A DNA stretch of 64,000 nucleotides from Flavobacterium sp. GT3R68 (GTDB lineage: Bacteria; Bacteroidota; Bacteroidia; Flavobacteriales; Flavobacteriaceae). Location: contig NZ_VJZK01000003.1 of NCBI RefSeq assembly GCF_007109225.1, positions 1 through 64,000 on the forward strand. The letters run 5' to 3'. Both the position numbers and the translations under genes were made by a program. The notes beneath the pieces were generated by a model. It had not been told where the DNA came from. It searched no databases and saw only the letters and a list, made by a program, of their open reading frames with translations. Positions 1 through 8,660 of this stretch are shown here, one piece after another; the stretch's first letter is position 1, and each line of letters starts with the position of its first letter.

Positions 1-16
1 TGTTTAAATGTTGTTC

Positions 17-100
17 GCGTGAGGGATTGCAGCGGCATCCCACGCTTTTTGGCGTGGATACAGCATAAAGCCCGACCTGACCTTTTCCGGAAGGGCACGC
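17..100 (+). ncRNA. Structured intergenic element, copy 1 (three-way-junction RNA or palindromic repeat)
   Basis: The left 113 bases hold no gene but fold well. GCGTG (17-21) can pair with CACGC (96-100), closing a junction. Inside it, GGG (23-25) pairs with CCC (71-73) and carries a hairpin (37-45 with 52-59, one bulged C). A second arm pairs CCTT (81-84) with AAGG (91-94). The skeleton GATTGCAGCGGCATCC ... GGATACAGC ... AAAGCCC resembles an intergenic element I recall as common in Flavobacterium genomes, possibly the Rfam Flavo-1 motif; that name is from memory and unverified. A second copy with different bases but the same pairing plan lies at 12474-12563. Function unknown. Confidence 0.5.
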
Positions 101-113
101 CCAAATCCTATAA

Positions 114-752
114 TTAATGCTCTTTGTAATATTCACAAACGTTTTTTACTGGACATTCCGGGCATTTAGGCGTAGGACGGCAGATTTCTCTTCCTAAAAA
201 GGAAATGGCCATACCAATTTCGCCCCAGATATCTTTTGGCAAGGCTTGCATCAGCAGTTTTTCCACTTTAATTCCGTCTTTGGCTTCGGGAATTATCCCA
301 ATTCTTGGGGCGACCCGAATCACATGCAGATCCGCTATAATACCTTCAGCAGGCACTTTTGATTCGCGCATAATCACATTCGCAGATTTTCTGCCGACAC
401 CTTTCAAGGCAGTTAAACCTTCCATTGTCAGCGGGATAGCCTTGTCTTTTTGTATGGTGTGGGCAATTTCTATCAACCAATTAGCTTTGGTATAAAAATT
501 TCTGACTTTGGAAATATGTGGAATTAATGCTTCTGCATTTGAAACAACAAGCGTTTCCATGCTCGGATAAACTTCGAAAAGGGCATGGGCAATTTTGTTG
601 ATATTGGCATCGGAATCCTGAGCCGACAGCACCACCATCACCAATAATTGATACAGATTCTGATAATCCAACGGATGTTTTCTGCCTTTATATTTAACCA
701 GGATAGGCTTTAGTTTATTTTTCCAGTCTTCTGAATCCTCAAATAATTCCAT
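114..752 (-). CDS. nth: Endonuclease III family DNA glycosylase/AP lyase
   Basis: Base-excision repair enzyme of the HhH-GPD family, 212 residues, the usual length for Nth. The helix-hairpin-helix LKGVGRKSANV carries the expected catalytic lysine, followed by the catalytic aspartate in ADLHVIRV (most Nth proteins have VDTH there). The C-terminus has the four cysteines of an iron-sulfur cluster, but the first spacing is CX5C, not the usual CX6C, followed by CX2CX5C. It is the last gene of a tight minus-strand run: its start abuts the msrB stop with no gap. The family is clear. Exact substrate range (oxidised pyrimidines or other lesions) is not readable, and the altered ADLH and cluster spacing suggest a divergent paralogue. 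Confidence 0.88.
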   Translation of the reverse strand: MELFEDSEDWKNKLKPILVKYKGRKHPLDYQNLYQLLVMVVLSAQDSDANINKIAHALFEVYPSMETLVVSNAEALIPHISKVRNFYTKANWLIEIAHTIQKDKAIPLTMEGLTALKGVGRKSANVIMRESKVPAEGIIADLHVIRVAPRIGIIPEAKDGIKVEKLLMQALPKDIWGEIGMAISFLGREICRPTPKCPECPVKNVCEYYKEH

Positions 753-1145
753 TTACTTTTCTTTAAAGTCTATCGATAATGAATTGACACAATAACGGAC
801 ACCGGTAGCGGATGGTCCATCATCAAAAACATGGCCGAGGTGACCGCCGCAGTTAGCGCAAAGAATTTCAGTACGTATCATTCCATGTGTACTGTCCTTT
901 ATATAAGTTACTTTTCCGGGCAAAGCCTCGTCAAATGAAGGCCAACCACAATGAGCATCAAACTTGGCATCACTTCCAAATAAAGCTTCTCCACAACCTC
1001 CACAACAGTAAGTACCATCCTCATTTGTCATGTTGTATTGCCCGGAGTGCGGCGCTTCCGTTCCTTTCAAACGCAGAATTCGGTATCGTTCTTCCCCTAA
1101 TTCCTCTTTCCATTGTTCTTCCGATTTTTCGATTGGATATTTCAT
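753..1145 (-). CDS. msrB: Peptide-methionine (R)-S-oxide reductase, cytosolic
   Basis: Reduces methionine-R-sulfoxide in proteins; 130 residues and no signal peptide, so cytosolic. Visible features are the structural zinc pairs C48/C51 and C96/C99, the HCGWPSF motif with a likely resolving C66, and the catalytic cysteine C119 in RYCVNS. The start ATG overlaps the stop of the upstream lipoprotein msrB by four bases (ATGA), so the two are probably translationally coupled. Having a cytosolic and an exported MsrB in one operon covers both sides of the inner membrane. Confidence 0.93.
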   Translation of the reverse strand: MKYPIEKSEEQWKEELGEERYRILRLKGTEAPHSGQYNMTNEDGTYCCGGCGEALFGSDAKFDAHCGWPSFDEALPGKVTYIKDSTHGMIRTEILCANCGGHLGHVFDDGPSATGVRYCVNSLSIDFKEK

Positions 1146-1618
1146 TTTTTCTCAGGTATAAATTTAACAGATACGGAATTGGTACAAAAGCGTTGTCCGG
1201 TAGTTTCTTTTGGTCCATCATCAAAAACATGACCTAGATGCCCTCCGCAGCGTGCGCAATTAACCTCAGTCCTCGACATCCCAAAAGTATTGTCCGTTAC
1301 ATACGTGACAGAACCTTTTATTGCTTTGTCAAAGGACGGCCAGCCACAGTCCGAATGAAATTTTGCATCCGAATAAAATAAGACGTTCCCGCAGGCTGCA
1401 CATACATATTTTCCCTTTTCAAAAGTATTTACATATTTACCGGTAAAGGCTCTTTCCGTTCCTTTTTGACGCAGGACCTGATATTCTTCAGGGGTAAGGA
1501 TTTTTTTCCATTCGGCTTCCGTTTTATGGATTTTCGCCGTGGTTGTTTTCTTTTTTTCTTGTCCTTGACAGCTTACTATGGAAAAAATAAGTGTAAATAA
1601 TATTAAACAGTTTTTCAT
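1142..1618 (-). CDS. msrB: Peptide-methionine (R)-S-oxide reductase, lipoprotein form
   Basis: Second MsrB, 158 residues, with an N-terminal lipoprotein signal whose lipobox cysteine is C17 (SIVSC). It should therefore act in the periplasm or at the outer membrane, repairing oxidised methionine in exported proteins. Zinc cysteines C73/C76 and C121/C124, a likely resolving C91 in DCGWPSF and catalytic C145 in GQRFCTNS are all present. It starts 11 bases after the upstream hydrolase stop and overlaps the downstream msrB by four bases. The two MsrB proteins are clearly related but well diverged, so this is an old duplication, not a recent one. Confidence 0.92.
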   Translation of the reverse strand: MKNCLILFTLIFSIVSCQGQEKKKTTTAKIHKTEAEWKKILTPEEYQVLRQKGTERAFTGKYVNTFEKGKYVCAACGNVLFYSDAKFHSDCGWPSFDKAIKGSVTYVTDNTFGMSRTEVNCARCGGHLGHVFDDGPKETTGQRFCTNSVSVKFIPEKK

Positions 1619-1629
1619 ACTTTAAAAAA

Positions 1630-2496
1630 TTAGTTGTTAATGAACTGTATTACCTTTTCAATCACCTGATGATTACCAAGAATCTTGCGATGTCCCAAGC
1701 CTTTTGTTATCAATAGATCTCCTTTTCGGAGTTGCTTATGGATATGAATTCCTGCTTGAACAGGAACTTCATAATCATTTTCATCATGTATGACCAATAC
1801 CGGAATATCAATTTCCTTTGCAGCTATATACGAAGAATAGCTCTCCATGGTTTCCCCAAATTGCTTTTCAAAATGCAATTTCAACTGTTCGCCACTTTCA
1901 GGTGTCAGCTCTAGTTTTGTGACAAAATCAGTTATAATATCCTGAACTTTATCTCCACTACCTATGATAACCACCTTATTTAATTGCAAACCTCTTTTAA
2001 GAGCATTCAATAATGTCATTCCGCCTAACGAATGTCCAATGGCAGCTTCGAATGGCCCAAACTTTTTTTCAATTTCCATTACCGAAGCAATGAACTCCGT
2101 CATGATGGTCTTGGTGCCAGGTGATTTCCCATGCGCGGGGGCATCAAAACTAATGGTACAATATCCCAATTTCACTAACTCTTGGGCAAATTTTACTAAC
2201 TGCGTACCGCGTCCTGACCAACCGTGGACCAAAAGAACGGTCTTTTCTCCACTCCCATAATTGTATACCATTACCTTTTTATTCAATGTCGGAATCCGTA
2301 GCAATTCTTGCTTACTCTTTCGATCCATTTCCAATTCCCTTTTTGGCATTTTATGCTTGATAGGCGTCGTAAATAATCTTGCTAAAAATAAAGTGGCCCA
2401 TCTCTCGGATAGGAATCGCAGTGTTTTTGCAAAAATAATGATTGGTCTGGGAATTGTTGGGACCGTCTCTTTTTTGGTGATAGTAGTTTTTTCCAT
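1630..2496 (-). CDS. Alpha/beta hydrolase
   Basis: Alpha/beta-hydrolase fold protein of 288 residues from the ATG at 2496; an in-frame ATG at 2532 would add 12 residues with little obvious coding value. Numbering from the longer form, the nucleophile elbow GHSLGG has S168, and the acid and histidine are probably D253 (HDENDYEVP) and H281 (GLGHRKIL), giving a full triad. The oxyanion-side motif HGWSGRG lies near residue 103. No signal peptide is evident. It is the first gene of the operon hydrolase-msrB-msrB-nth. The substrate cannot be told from sequence. Confidence 0.82.
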   Translation of the reverse strand: MEKTTITKKETVPTIPRPIIIFAKTLRFLSERWATLFLARLFTTPIKHKMPKRELEMDRKSKQELLRIPTLNKKVMVYNYGSGEKTVLLVHGWSGRGTQLVKFAQELVKLGYCTISFDAPAHGKSPGTKTIMTEFIASVMEIEKKFGPFEAAIGHSLGGMTLLNALKRGLQLNKVVIIGSGDKVQDIITDFVTKLELTPESGEQLKLHFEKQFGETMESYSSYIAAKEIDIPVLVIHDENDYEVPVQAGIHIHKQLRKGDLLITKGLGHRKILGNHQVIEKVIQFINN

Positions 2497-2705
2497 ATAT
2501 GACAATAGACTGCAAGTTACTTTATTTATCATTTTATTAGTATTAAATAAAACTTAAAAATGCAGAATGATGCGAGGCTGGTATTTTATTTGGTATGATT
2601 AAAATATAATCGTAATTGTATGAAATATAAATCATTAGCTATAATGTTAATACATAAAAATGTAAGAAATTTAAATAATTATGATATTATAGTTTTAATA
2701 AAAAT

Positions 2706-2719
2706 TTGTAAATTTACAA
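2706..2719. promoter_or_regulatory. Perfect 14-bp palindrome upstream of the M48 peptidase
   Basis: TTGTAAATTTACAA is a perfect palindrome about 20 bases upstream of the start at 2739, in an otherwise very AT-rich gap (2533-2738) with no other recognisable signal. Its position suits an operator. No exact TAnnTTTG box was found here, so the promoter itself is not assigned. Confidence 0.35.
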
Positions 2720-2738
2720 TATACAAAAAAACAATATT

Positions 2739-3557
2739 ATGAAAAAACGTCTTTTAATTACAGTAATCTGTGTGTTTTCAGTAGTCTCGTGTACTACTAA
2801 AAACCCGTTCACCGGTAAAAACAATTTGAATTTTGTTTCAAATGAACAATTATTTCCGAGCGCTTTTCAACAGTATGATTCTTTTTTGAAAGAACATAAA
2901 GTGATTACCGGAACTACAGATGCAAGGAGGATTGAAACTGTAGGTATGAAAATTAAAAATGCTGCCGAAAAATATCTGGATGCAAATGGCTATAAAGGAT
3001 ATTTGAACGGCTATGCATGGGAGTATAAATTAATCGACAATAAAGAGGTAAATGCCTGGTGTATGCCGGGTGGTAAAATTGTTTTTTATACAGGGATCCT
3101 TCCTATTTGTCAAGATGATGCCGGTATCGCTACGGTAATGGCCCATGAGGTTGCGCATGCTTTGGCCAATCATGGTGCTCAACGTATGAGCGCTGCACAG
3201 CTACAGCAGCTTGGTGCCGTTGGTGTTGGACTTGCAACTGGAGGGCAAAGTGCGGAAAAACAACAAATGTGGCAACAATATTATGGTTTGGGTTCTAACC
3301 TGGCAGGGATGCTGCCTTTTAGCCGCAGTCATGAGAGTGAGGCCGATATGATTGGATTAAAATTAATGGCGATTGCAGGGTATAATCCCGACCATGCCAT
3401 TACTTTTTGGACGAGAATGTCTGCAAAAGCTGGTGGAAATGCGCCTCCGGAATTTTTAAGTACGCACCCTTCTGATAAGACGCGTATCTCCAACTTGAAA
3501 AAGCAGATACCGGATGCAAAAGCCGATGCTAAAAAATTCGGGGTTGTTTATAAATAA
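2739..3557 (+). CDS. M48 family metallopeptidase, lipoprotein
   Basis: Zinc metallopeptidase of the M48 family (HtpX/BepA/LoiP-like), 272 residues. A lipoprotein signal ends at C18 (SVVSC). The zinc motif is H136-E137-V-A-H140, with the third ligand probably E199 in the ExxxD motif HESEAD. Family members of this size are periplasmic proteases for misfolded outer-membrane proteins; the exact substrate here is inferred. The gene stands alone, preceded by an AT-rich gap with a 14-bp palindrome and followed by a strong terminator at 3576. Confidence 0.9.
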   Translation: MKKRLLITVICVFSVVSCTTKNPFTGKNNLNFVSNEQLFPSAFQQYDSFLKEHKVITGTTDARRIETVGMKIKNAAEKYLDANGYKGYLNGYAWEYKLIDNKEVNAWCMPGGKIVFYTGILPICQDDAGIATVMAHEVAHALANHGAQRMSAAQLQQLGAVGVGLATGGQSAEKQQMWQQYYGLGSNLAGMLPFSRSHESEADMIGLKLMAIAGYNPDHAITFWTRMSAKAGGNAPPEFLSTHPSDKTRISNLKKQIPDAKADAKKFGVVYK

Positions 3558-3575
3558 AAAAATAGACTATCTTCG

Positions 3576-3603
3576 AGCTGCCCATTTGGGCAGCTTTTTT
3601 TTT
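3576..3603 (+). terminator. Rho-independent terminator after the M48 peptidase gene
   Basis: Stem AGCTGCCC/GGGCAGCT with a four-base loop (ATTT) followed by a run of nine T. Confidence 0.9.
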
Positions 3604-3622
3604 ATCTGAATAAAAAATTATT

Positions 3623-4948
3623 ATGGCAAATCTGGAGAAGGGAAGTAAAAAATTATTGAATGCATGGGCATTTTATGATTGGGCAAATTCGGTGTACAGC
3701 CTGGTGATTACGTCTGCCATTTTTCCTATATTTTATGGTGCACTTTTCAAAATCAAAGGTGATTTGTATATAGATGCTTTTGGGACGCATTTCAAAAGTT
3801 CGGCTTTAATTGGCTTTGTAACGGCAGCTGCTTTTTTGACTGTAGCTTTGTTTTCCCCTATTTTATCTGGTATTGCCGATTATATTGGGAACAAAAAAGC
3901 CTTCATGAAATTCTTTTGTTATCTGGGCGCGTTGGCCAGTATCGGTTTGTATTGGTTCAGTTTGGACCATATCTATTTGAGCTTACTCTTTTATTATTTT
4001 GGATTAATCGGTTTTTGGGGGAGTTTGGTTTTTTACAACTCTTATCTTCCAGATATAGCTTTTAAAGACCAGCAAGATAAAGTAAGTGCCAAAGGTTTTT
4101 CGTTCGGATATATTGGTAGTGTGCTTTTACTACTTGTGAATTTGGCTATGGTAATGAAACCTGATTTTTTTGGAATTAGCGGAACTTCTGGAGAAGCAAG
4201 TATGAAAGCCATGCGATATTCCTTTGTTATGGTTGGTATTTGGTGGATTATTTTTAGTCAATATACTTATTATTATTTGCCAAAAGGCAATAAAGGACAT
4301 AAAGTGACCAGAGCTGTTGTATTTAATGGTTTTCAGGAATTGAAAAAGGTATGGAAATTATTAGGCGAAAATCAGACGTTAAAGAAATATTTATTTAGTT
4401 TTTTCGTCTTCAATATGGCTGTTCAGACCGCTATTCTGATTGCAGCCTATTTTGGAGAACAAGAAATAGCCTGGAAATCGGATAGCGAGAAAACCACCGG
4501 CATGATAATAAGTATTTTATTGATTCAATTGGTAGCGGTTTTTGGAGCTATTTTAACTTCAAAAGCATCCGATAAATATGGAAATATCAGGACGTTGATC
4601 GTGCTTTGTTTCATTTGGGTGGGAATATGTACCGCCGCTTATTTTATCACATTGCCGATTCAGTTTTACATTACTGCGGCTGTGGTAGGGGTAGTTTTTG
4701 GTGGGATTCAAGCTTTATCCCGTTCTACTTATTCCAAAATGTTACCACAAACAGAAGATACCGCTTCTTTTTTTAGTTTTTATGATGTTTCCGAGAAAAT
4801 TAGTATCGTTATCGGTATGTGTATCTATGGGGTTATAGATCAGGTTACTGGCAGTCCAAGATTTGCGATAGTCTTTTTGGCAGTATTTTTTATATTGGGA
4901 ATTGTTTTATTAAATAAGGTGCCAAAAAAAATATTGGTAAAAGAATAA
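3623..4948 (+). CDS. MFS transporter, UMF1/Atg22-like family
   Basis: Inner-membrane transporter of 441 residues with about twelve hydrophobic segments. The N-terminus AFYDWANSVYSLVI is typical of the UMF1 (unknown major facilitator) family, related to the yeast vacuolar amino-acid exporter Atg22. A conserved GGIQALSRSTYSKMLP segment lies in the C-terminal half. The family suggests export of amino acids or other small metabolites, but the substrate is unknown. It begins 20 bases after the terminator of the previous gene. Its last codons contain the -33 element of the promoter for the next gene. Confidence 0.85.
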   Translation: MANLEKGSKKLLNAWAFYDWANSVYSLVITSAIFPIFYGALFKIKGDLYIDAFGTHFKSSALIGFVTAAAFLTVALFSPILSGIADYIGNKKAFMKFFCYLGALASIGLYWFSLDHIYLSLLFYYFGLIGFWGSLVFYNSYLPDIAFKDQQDKVSAKGFSFGYIGSVLLLLVNLAMVMKPDFFGISGTSGEASMKAMRYSFVMVGIWWIIFSQYTYYYLPKGNKGHKVTRAVVFNGFQELKKVWKLLGENQTLKKYLFSFFVFNMAVQTAILIAAYFGEQEIAWKSDSEKTTGMIISILLIQLVAVFGAILTSKASDKYGNIRTLIVLCFIWVGICTAAYFITLPIQFYITAAVVGVVFGGIQALSRSTYSKMLPQTEDTASFFSFYDVSEKISIVIGMCIYGVIDQVTGSPRFAIVFLAVFFILGIVLLNKVPKKILVKE

Positions 4949-4964
4949 AAATAATATACATTTG
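4934..4964 (+). promoter_or_regulatory. Bacteroidota-type promoter
   Basis: TTG (4934-4936), 20-base spacer, TACATTTG (4957-4964). The -33 part lies inside the end of the transporter gene. It drives the lipoprotein gene starting at 4995. Confidence 0.7.
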
Positions 4965-4994
4965 GGAAAAATTAAATCTTCCAAAATCTTCATA

Positions 4995-5939
4995 ATGAAA
5001 AAAATAAAATTTTTTAGAGCGGCTCTTTTTTTGTTCGCAGCTATAAGTTTGATCTCTTGTACAGGTGATAATGAACCATTAGATCCGGCAATTGATTTAA
5101 ACGATAATGGAGATAATGCAGCTGTTTTTAAAGCAGATTTCGATGGACAAACATTCACCGCAAATACCACTCAAGCAATTGTTAACGATGATTATATTTC
5201 GATTAACGGAAGAAAATCGTCAGGAGAATTTTTTCAAATCACAATACCTAATGCAGCTGTAGGTACCTATACTTGGGATGATTTCGATACAACGGGCGGT
5301 TTTGCATTGGCGTACAGTGGAGGTTCAGGCAGTATTCCTTATTTGGGAGCCAGAGATGATGTGGGAACTTTTGCTGATTTTGCCAATTATACAGATACGG
5401 CTGAAATAACAATCACAAGCATCGATATCCAAAATCATAAAATTTCCGGGACATTCCATTTTACCGGAGTTAGATTTGCGGATGGTTCCGTAACTACTGT
5501 AACTACAAAAACGTTCACGAACGGTTCATTTACAAACCTGCCCTATACAGGAGATACCACTGCACCAACAGGAAATGTATTTACAGCAAAGCTTGATGGG
5601 GCAACTTATACTCCGACAAATATTACCGGAATGAAGATGAGTGGAATGATATCCCTTGTAGGCAGAAGAGGGAATATTGAGAATATTGGTCTCTCCATGC
5701 CTGATAATGCAGTAGCGGGTGCGGTTTATCCATTTACCGCTTTCAGTTCAGATGCCAGGGGACAATACATTGATTCTGCCTCAGGTATATACGGTGGGGA
5801 TGGAACAATGACAATTATTTCGCATGATGTTGCAAATAAAAGAATTAAAGGGACATTTAGTTTCACAGCAAGCACAGTTTTACCTCCTACAACGACTCAC
5901 GCAATTACAGAAGGAACTTTTGATGTGACTTATTTATAA
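4995..5939 (+). CDS. Lipoprotein with two DUF6252-like repeats
   Basis: Surface or periplasmic lipoprotein of 314 residues. The ATG at 4995 is chosen because the -7 box TACATTTG at 4957-4964 lies just upstream and would exclude the TTG at 4962, and because a lipobox (SLISC) follows directly. The mature part is two copies of one beta-rich domain of about 140 residues. Each begins with a phrase like VFKADFDGQTFTA or VFTAKLDGATYTP, contains IPNAAVGTYTW or MPDNAVAGAVYPF, and ends with KISGTFHFTG or RIKGTFSFTA plus a GSF/GTF strand. The pattern resembles the DUF6252 lipoprotein family of Bacteroidota (recalled from memory); function unknown. A strong terminator follows. Confidence 0.75.
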   Translation: MKKIKFFRAALFLFAAISLISCTGDNEPLDPAIDLNDNGDNAAVFKADFDGQTFTANTTQAIVNDDYISINGRKSSGEFFQITIPNAAVGTYTWDDFDTTGGFALAYSGGSGSIPYLGARDDVGTFADFANYTDTAEITITSIDIQNHKISGTFHFTGVRFADGSVTTVTTKTFTNGSFTNLPYTGDTTAPTGNVFTAKLDGATYTPTNITGMKMSGMISLVGRRGNIENIGLSMPDNAVAGAVYPFTAFSSDARGQYIDSASGIYGGDGTMTIISHDVANKRIKGTFSFTASTVLPPTTTHAITEGTFDVTYL

Positions 5940-5960
5940 CAGCAATCATAATAAAATTAG

Positions 5961-5986
5961 AATCCCGAAGTAATTCGGGATTTTTT
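5961..5986 (+). terminator. Rho-independent terminator
   Basis: Perfect nine-base stem AATCCCGAA/TTCGGGATT with loop GTAA, then a T run. Confidence 0.9.
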
Positions 5987-6071
5987 ATGGCATAAAGATT
6001 GTCTATTTTAGGTGCGTATTAAATTAGGTGGCTAATGATCAGTTTTTCGGTTAATAATCGCTTAGTTATGC

Positions 6072-6079
6072 TATATTTG
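6072..6079 (+). promoter_or_regulatory. -7 box for lon
   Basis: TATATTTG matches TAnnTTTG, 45 bases before the lon start. No clean TTG lies at the expected -33 distance. Confidence 0.5.
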
Positions 6080-6124
6080 ATACCCTTTATAAATTTCTAA
6101 CGCCAAAATGACTTAATTTATACC

Positions 6125-8575
6125 ATGTCACAACATAAGATAATTACAATTGACAATTTGTCACTGCAGGAATTCGATACTGATGCCGAATTAATACCTT
6201 TATTAACGCCGGAGGATGAAGAGGAGATGAACAATGAGGAACTGCCTGGTTCCTTGCCTATTTTACCTTTGCGTAATACCGTTTTATTCCCCGGAGTTGT
6301 AATTCCGATTACCGCAGGAAGAGATAAATCCATCAAATTGATCAACGATGCGAACGCTGCCGGAAAAATCATTGGAGTGGTGGCCCAAAAAAATGAACTT
6401 GACGAAGACCCTTCCAAAGATGACATTCACCATATTGGTACCGTAGCCAGAATTCTCCGGGTATTAAAAATGCCTGACGGAAATATTACCGTTATCCTTC
6501 AGGGAAAAAAACGTTTTGAAATTGACAGTGTGATTTCAGAAGTGCCTTACATGACCGCTGCCATTAAGGAGGTTTCCGAAAAGAGACCCCAAAAAAACAA
6601 CACCGAATTTTTGGCGATTATTGAGTCGATTAAGGAATTGGCTATCCAGATTATCAAGGAAAGTCCAAACATCCCAACCGAAGCCACTTTTGCCATCAAA
6701 AATATAGAAAGCCATTCTTTCCTTATCAATTTCGTTTCCTCAAACATGAATTTATCAGTTGAAGAGAAACAGGATTTACTGATGATCAACGACTTAAAAG
6801 ACAGGGCCTTAAAAACGCTTCGTTTTATGAATGTGGAGTTACAGAAATTGGAATTGAAAAATGATATCCAATCGAAAGTCCGTTTTGATTTAGACCAACA
6901 GCAACGCGAATACTTTTTGCATCAGCAAATGAAGACCATCCAGGAAGAATTGGGTGGCGCTTCGCAGGAAGAAGAAATGGACGAAATGCTTCATAAGTCC
7001 TTAACCAAGAAGTGGGATGAAAAAACAAAAAAACATTTCGAGAAAGAGTTAGCCAAAATGCGTCGGATGAATCCACAGGCACCAGATTTTGGTATACAGA
7101 GGAATTATCTGGACTTGTTTTTGGAATTGCCGTGGAATGAATATTCGAAAGATAATTTTGACCTGAAACGCGCCCAGAAAATATTGGACCGCGACCATTT
7201 TGGATTGGAAGATGTAAAGAAGAGAATGATTGAGCATTTGGCGGTTTTGAAATTGAGAAATGATATGAAATCACCAATTATCTGTTTGACAGGACCTCCC
7301 GGAGTCGGGAAAACATCCATTGGAAAATCAGTAGCCGAAGCGTTGGGCAGAAAATATGTCAGAATCTCGCTTGGCGGACTTCGTGATGAGGCAGAAATCC
7401 GTGGTCACAGAAAAACCTATATTGGTGCGATGTCCGGAAGGATTATTCAAAGCCTGAAAAAAGCGGGGACATCAAATCCGGTTTTTGTTTTGGATGAAAT
7501 CGATAAGTTATCGGTTAGCAATCAGGGAGATCCGTCTTCAGCGTTATTGGAAGTATTGGATCCGGAGCAAAATAACGCGTTTTACGACAATTTCCTTGAA
7601 TTGGGTTACGATCTGTCGAAAGTAATGTTTATTGCCACCTCAAACAATATGGCGACTATTCAGCCGGCATTGAAAGACAGAATGGAAGTGATTAAAATGT
7701 CAGGATATACCATTGAGGAGAAAGTTGAGATTGCACGTCAGCATTTGTTTCCAAAACAATTGAAAGAGCATGGGTTAACTCCAAAACAATTGACTATTGG
7801 CAAAAGGCAATTAGAAAAAATTGTGGAAGGCTATACCCGGGAATCCGGAGTTCGGGGTCTCGAGGCTAAACTGGCACAGGTTATCCGTAATGCGGCTAAA
7901 TCTGTAGCAATGGAAGAAGAATACAATCTTAAAGTGACCGATGCGGATATTATAAAAGTTCTGGGTGTTCCAAGATTAGGAAGAGACAAATCCGAAAGTA
8001 ATGATGTTGCCGGGGTAGTTACCGGATTGGCCTGGACCAGTGTAGGAGGGGATATCCTGTTTATCGAATCCTTGATTTCACAAGGAAAAGGAACCATGTC
8101 GATTACCGGAAATTTAGGTACTGTCATGAAGGAATCGGCCACGATCGCTTTGGAATACATAAAATCCAATGCTGAATTATTAGGTATAAACCCAGAGATA
8201 TTACCAAAATACAACATTCACCTTCACGTTCCGGAGGGAGCAACTCCAAAAGACGGACCAAGTGCAGGAATTGCAATGTTGACTTCATTAGTGTCACTCC
8301 TTACACAGAAACGTGTAAGGAAAAACCTTGCGATGACAGGGGAAATTACCTTGAGAGGTAAAGTATTGCCGGTAGGTGGTATCAAAGAAAAAATCCTGGC
8401 AGCAAAGAGGGCCAATATTAAGGAAATCATCCTTTGCCACGAAAATAAAAGCGATATTGATGAAATCAAAGCCGAATATGTGGAAGGGCTCACTTTTCAT
8501 TATGTTAAGGAAATGAGTGATGTATTGACTATAGCCATCACGGATCAAAAAGTTAAAAACCCAAAAGTCTTATAA
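6125..8575 (+). CDS. lon: ATP-dependent endopeptidase Lon
   Basis: Cytosolic AAA+ serine protease that degrades misfolded and regulatory proteins; 816 residues, normal for LonA. Order: N-terminal substrate-binding domain (about 45-240), coiled region, AAA+ module with Walker A GPPGVGKT (390-397) and Walker B FVLDEID, then the protease domain with catalytic S713 (DGPSAG) and K756 (GGIKEK). Their 43-residue spacing equals that of E. coli Lon. The acidic N-terminal extension of about 40 residues is longer than in E. coli. It is a single-gene unit bounded by terminators at 5961 and 8581. A hydrophobic membrane anchor is absent, which excludes LonB. Confidence 0.98.
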   Translation: MSQHKIITIDNLSLQEFDTDAELIPLLTPEDEEEMNNEELPGSLPILPLRNTVLFPGVVIPITAGRDKSIKLINDANAAGKIIGVVAQKNELDEDPSKDDIHHIGTVARILRVLKMPDGNITVILQGKKRFEIDSVISEVPYMTAAIKEVSEKRPQKNNTEFLAIIESIKELAIQIIKESPNIPTEATFAIKNIESHSFLINFVSSNMNLSVEEKQDLLMINDLKDRALKTLRFMNVELQKLELKNDIQSKVRFDLDQQQREYFLHQQMKTIQEELGGASQEEEMDEMLHKSLTKKWDEKTKKHFEKELAKMRRMNPQAPDFGIQRNYLDLFLELPWNEYSKDNFDLKRAQKILDRDHFGLEDVKKRMIEHLAVLKLRNDMKSPIICLTGPPGVGKTSIGKSVAEALGRKYVRISLGGLRDEAEIRGHRKTYIGAMSGRIIQSLKKAGTSNPVFVLDEIDKLSVSNQGDPSSALLEVLDPEQNNAFYDNFLELGYDLSKVMFIATSNNMATIQPALKDRMEVIKMSGYTIEEKVEIARQHLFPKQLKEHGLTPKQLTIGKRQLEKIVEGYTRESGVRGLEAKLAQVIRNAAKSVAMEEEYNLKVTDADIIKVLGVPRLGRDKSESNDVAGVVTGLAWTSVGGDILFIESLISQGKGTMSITGNLGTVMKESATIALEYIKSNAELLGINPEILPKYNIHLHVPEGATPKDGPSAGIAMLTSLVSLLTQKRVRKNLAMTGEITLRGKVLPVGGIKEKILAAKRANIKEIILCHENKSDIDEIKAEYVEGLTFHYVKEMSDVLTIAITDQKVKNPKVL

Positions 8576-8580
8576 ATTAA

Positions 8581-8611
8581 AAACGGCTGAGAAATTAGCC
8601 GTTTTTTTTAT
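8581..8611 (+). terminator. Rho-independent terminator after lon
   Basis: Stem AAACGGCT/AGCCGTTT (8581-8588 with 8597-8604), then a T run. Confidence 0.9.
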
Positions 8612-8660
8612 TAAAAATAATATCTTCGCATTTGCGTTATACTATGCAGAACCGAAACTT

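Noticed and set aside
887..1237. Plus-strand reading frame over the msrB pair
   Set aside because: It is antisense to two well-supported msrB genes and has no family features.
3568..3575. TATCTTCG as a promoter for the UMF1-type transporter
   Set aside because: It runs directly into the terminator hairpin of the preceding gene, so transcripts would start inside the terminator; too uncertain to assign.
4962..4994. TTG start for the lipoprotein gene
   Set aside because: That TTG is the last part of the TACATTTG promoter box, and the lipobox sits at the right distance from the ATG at 4995.
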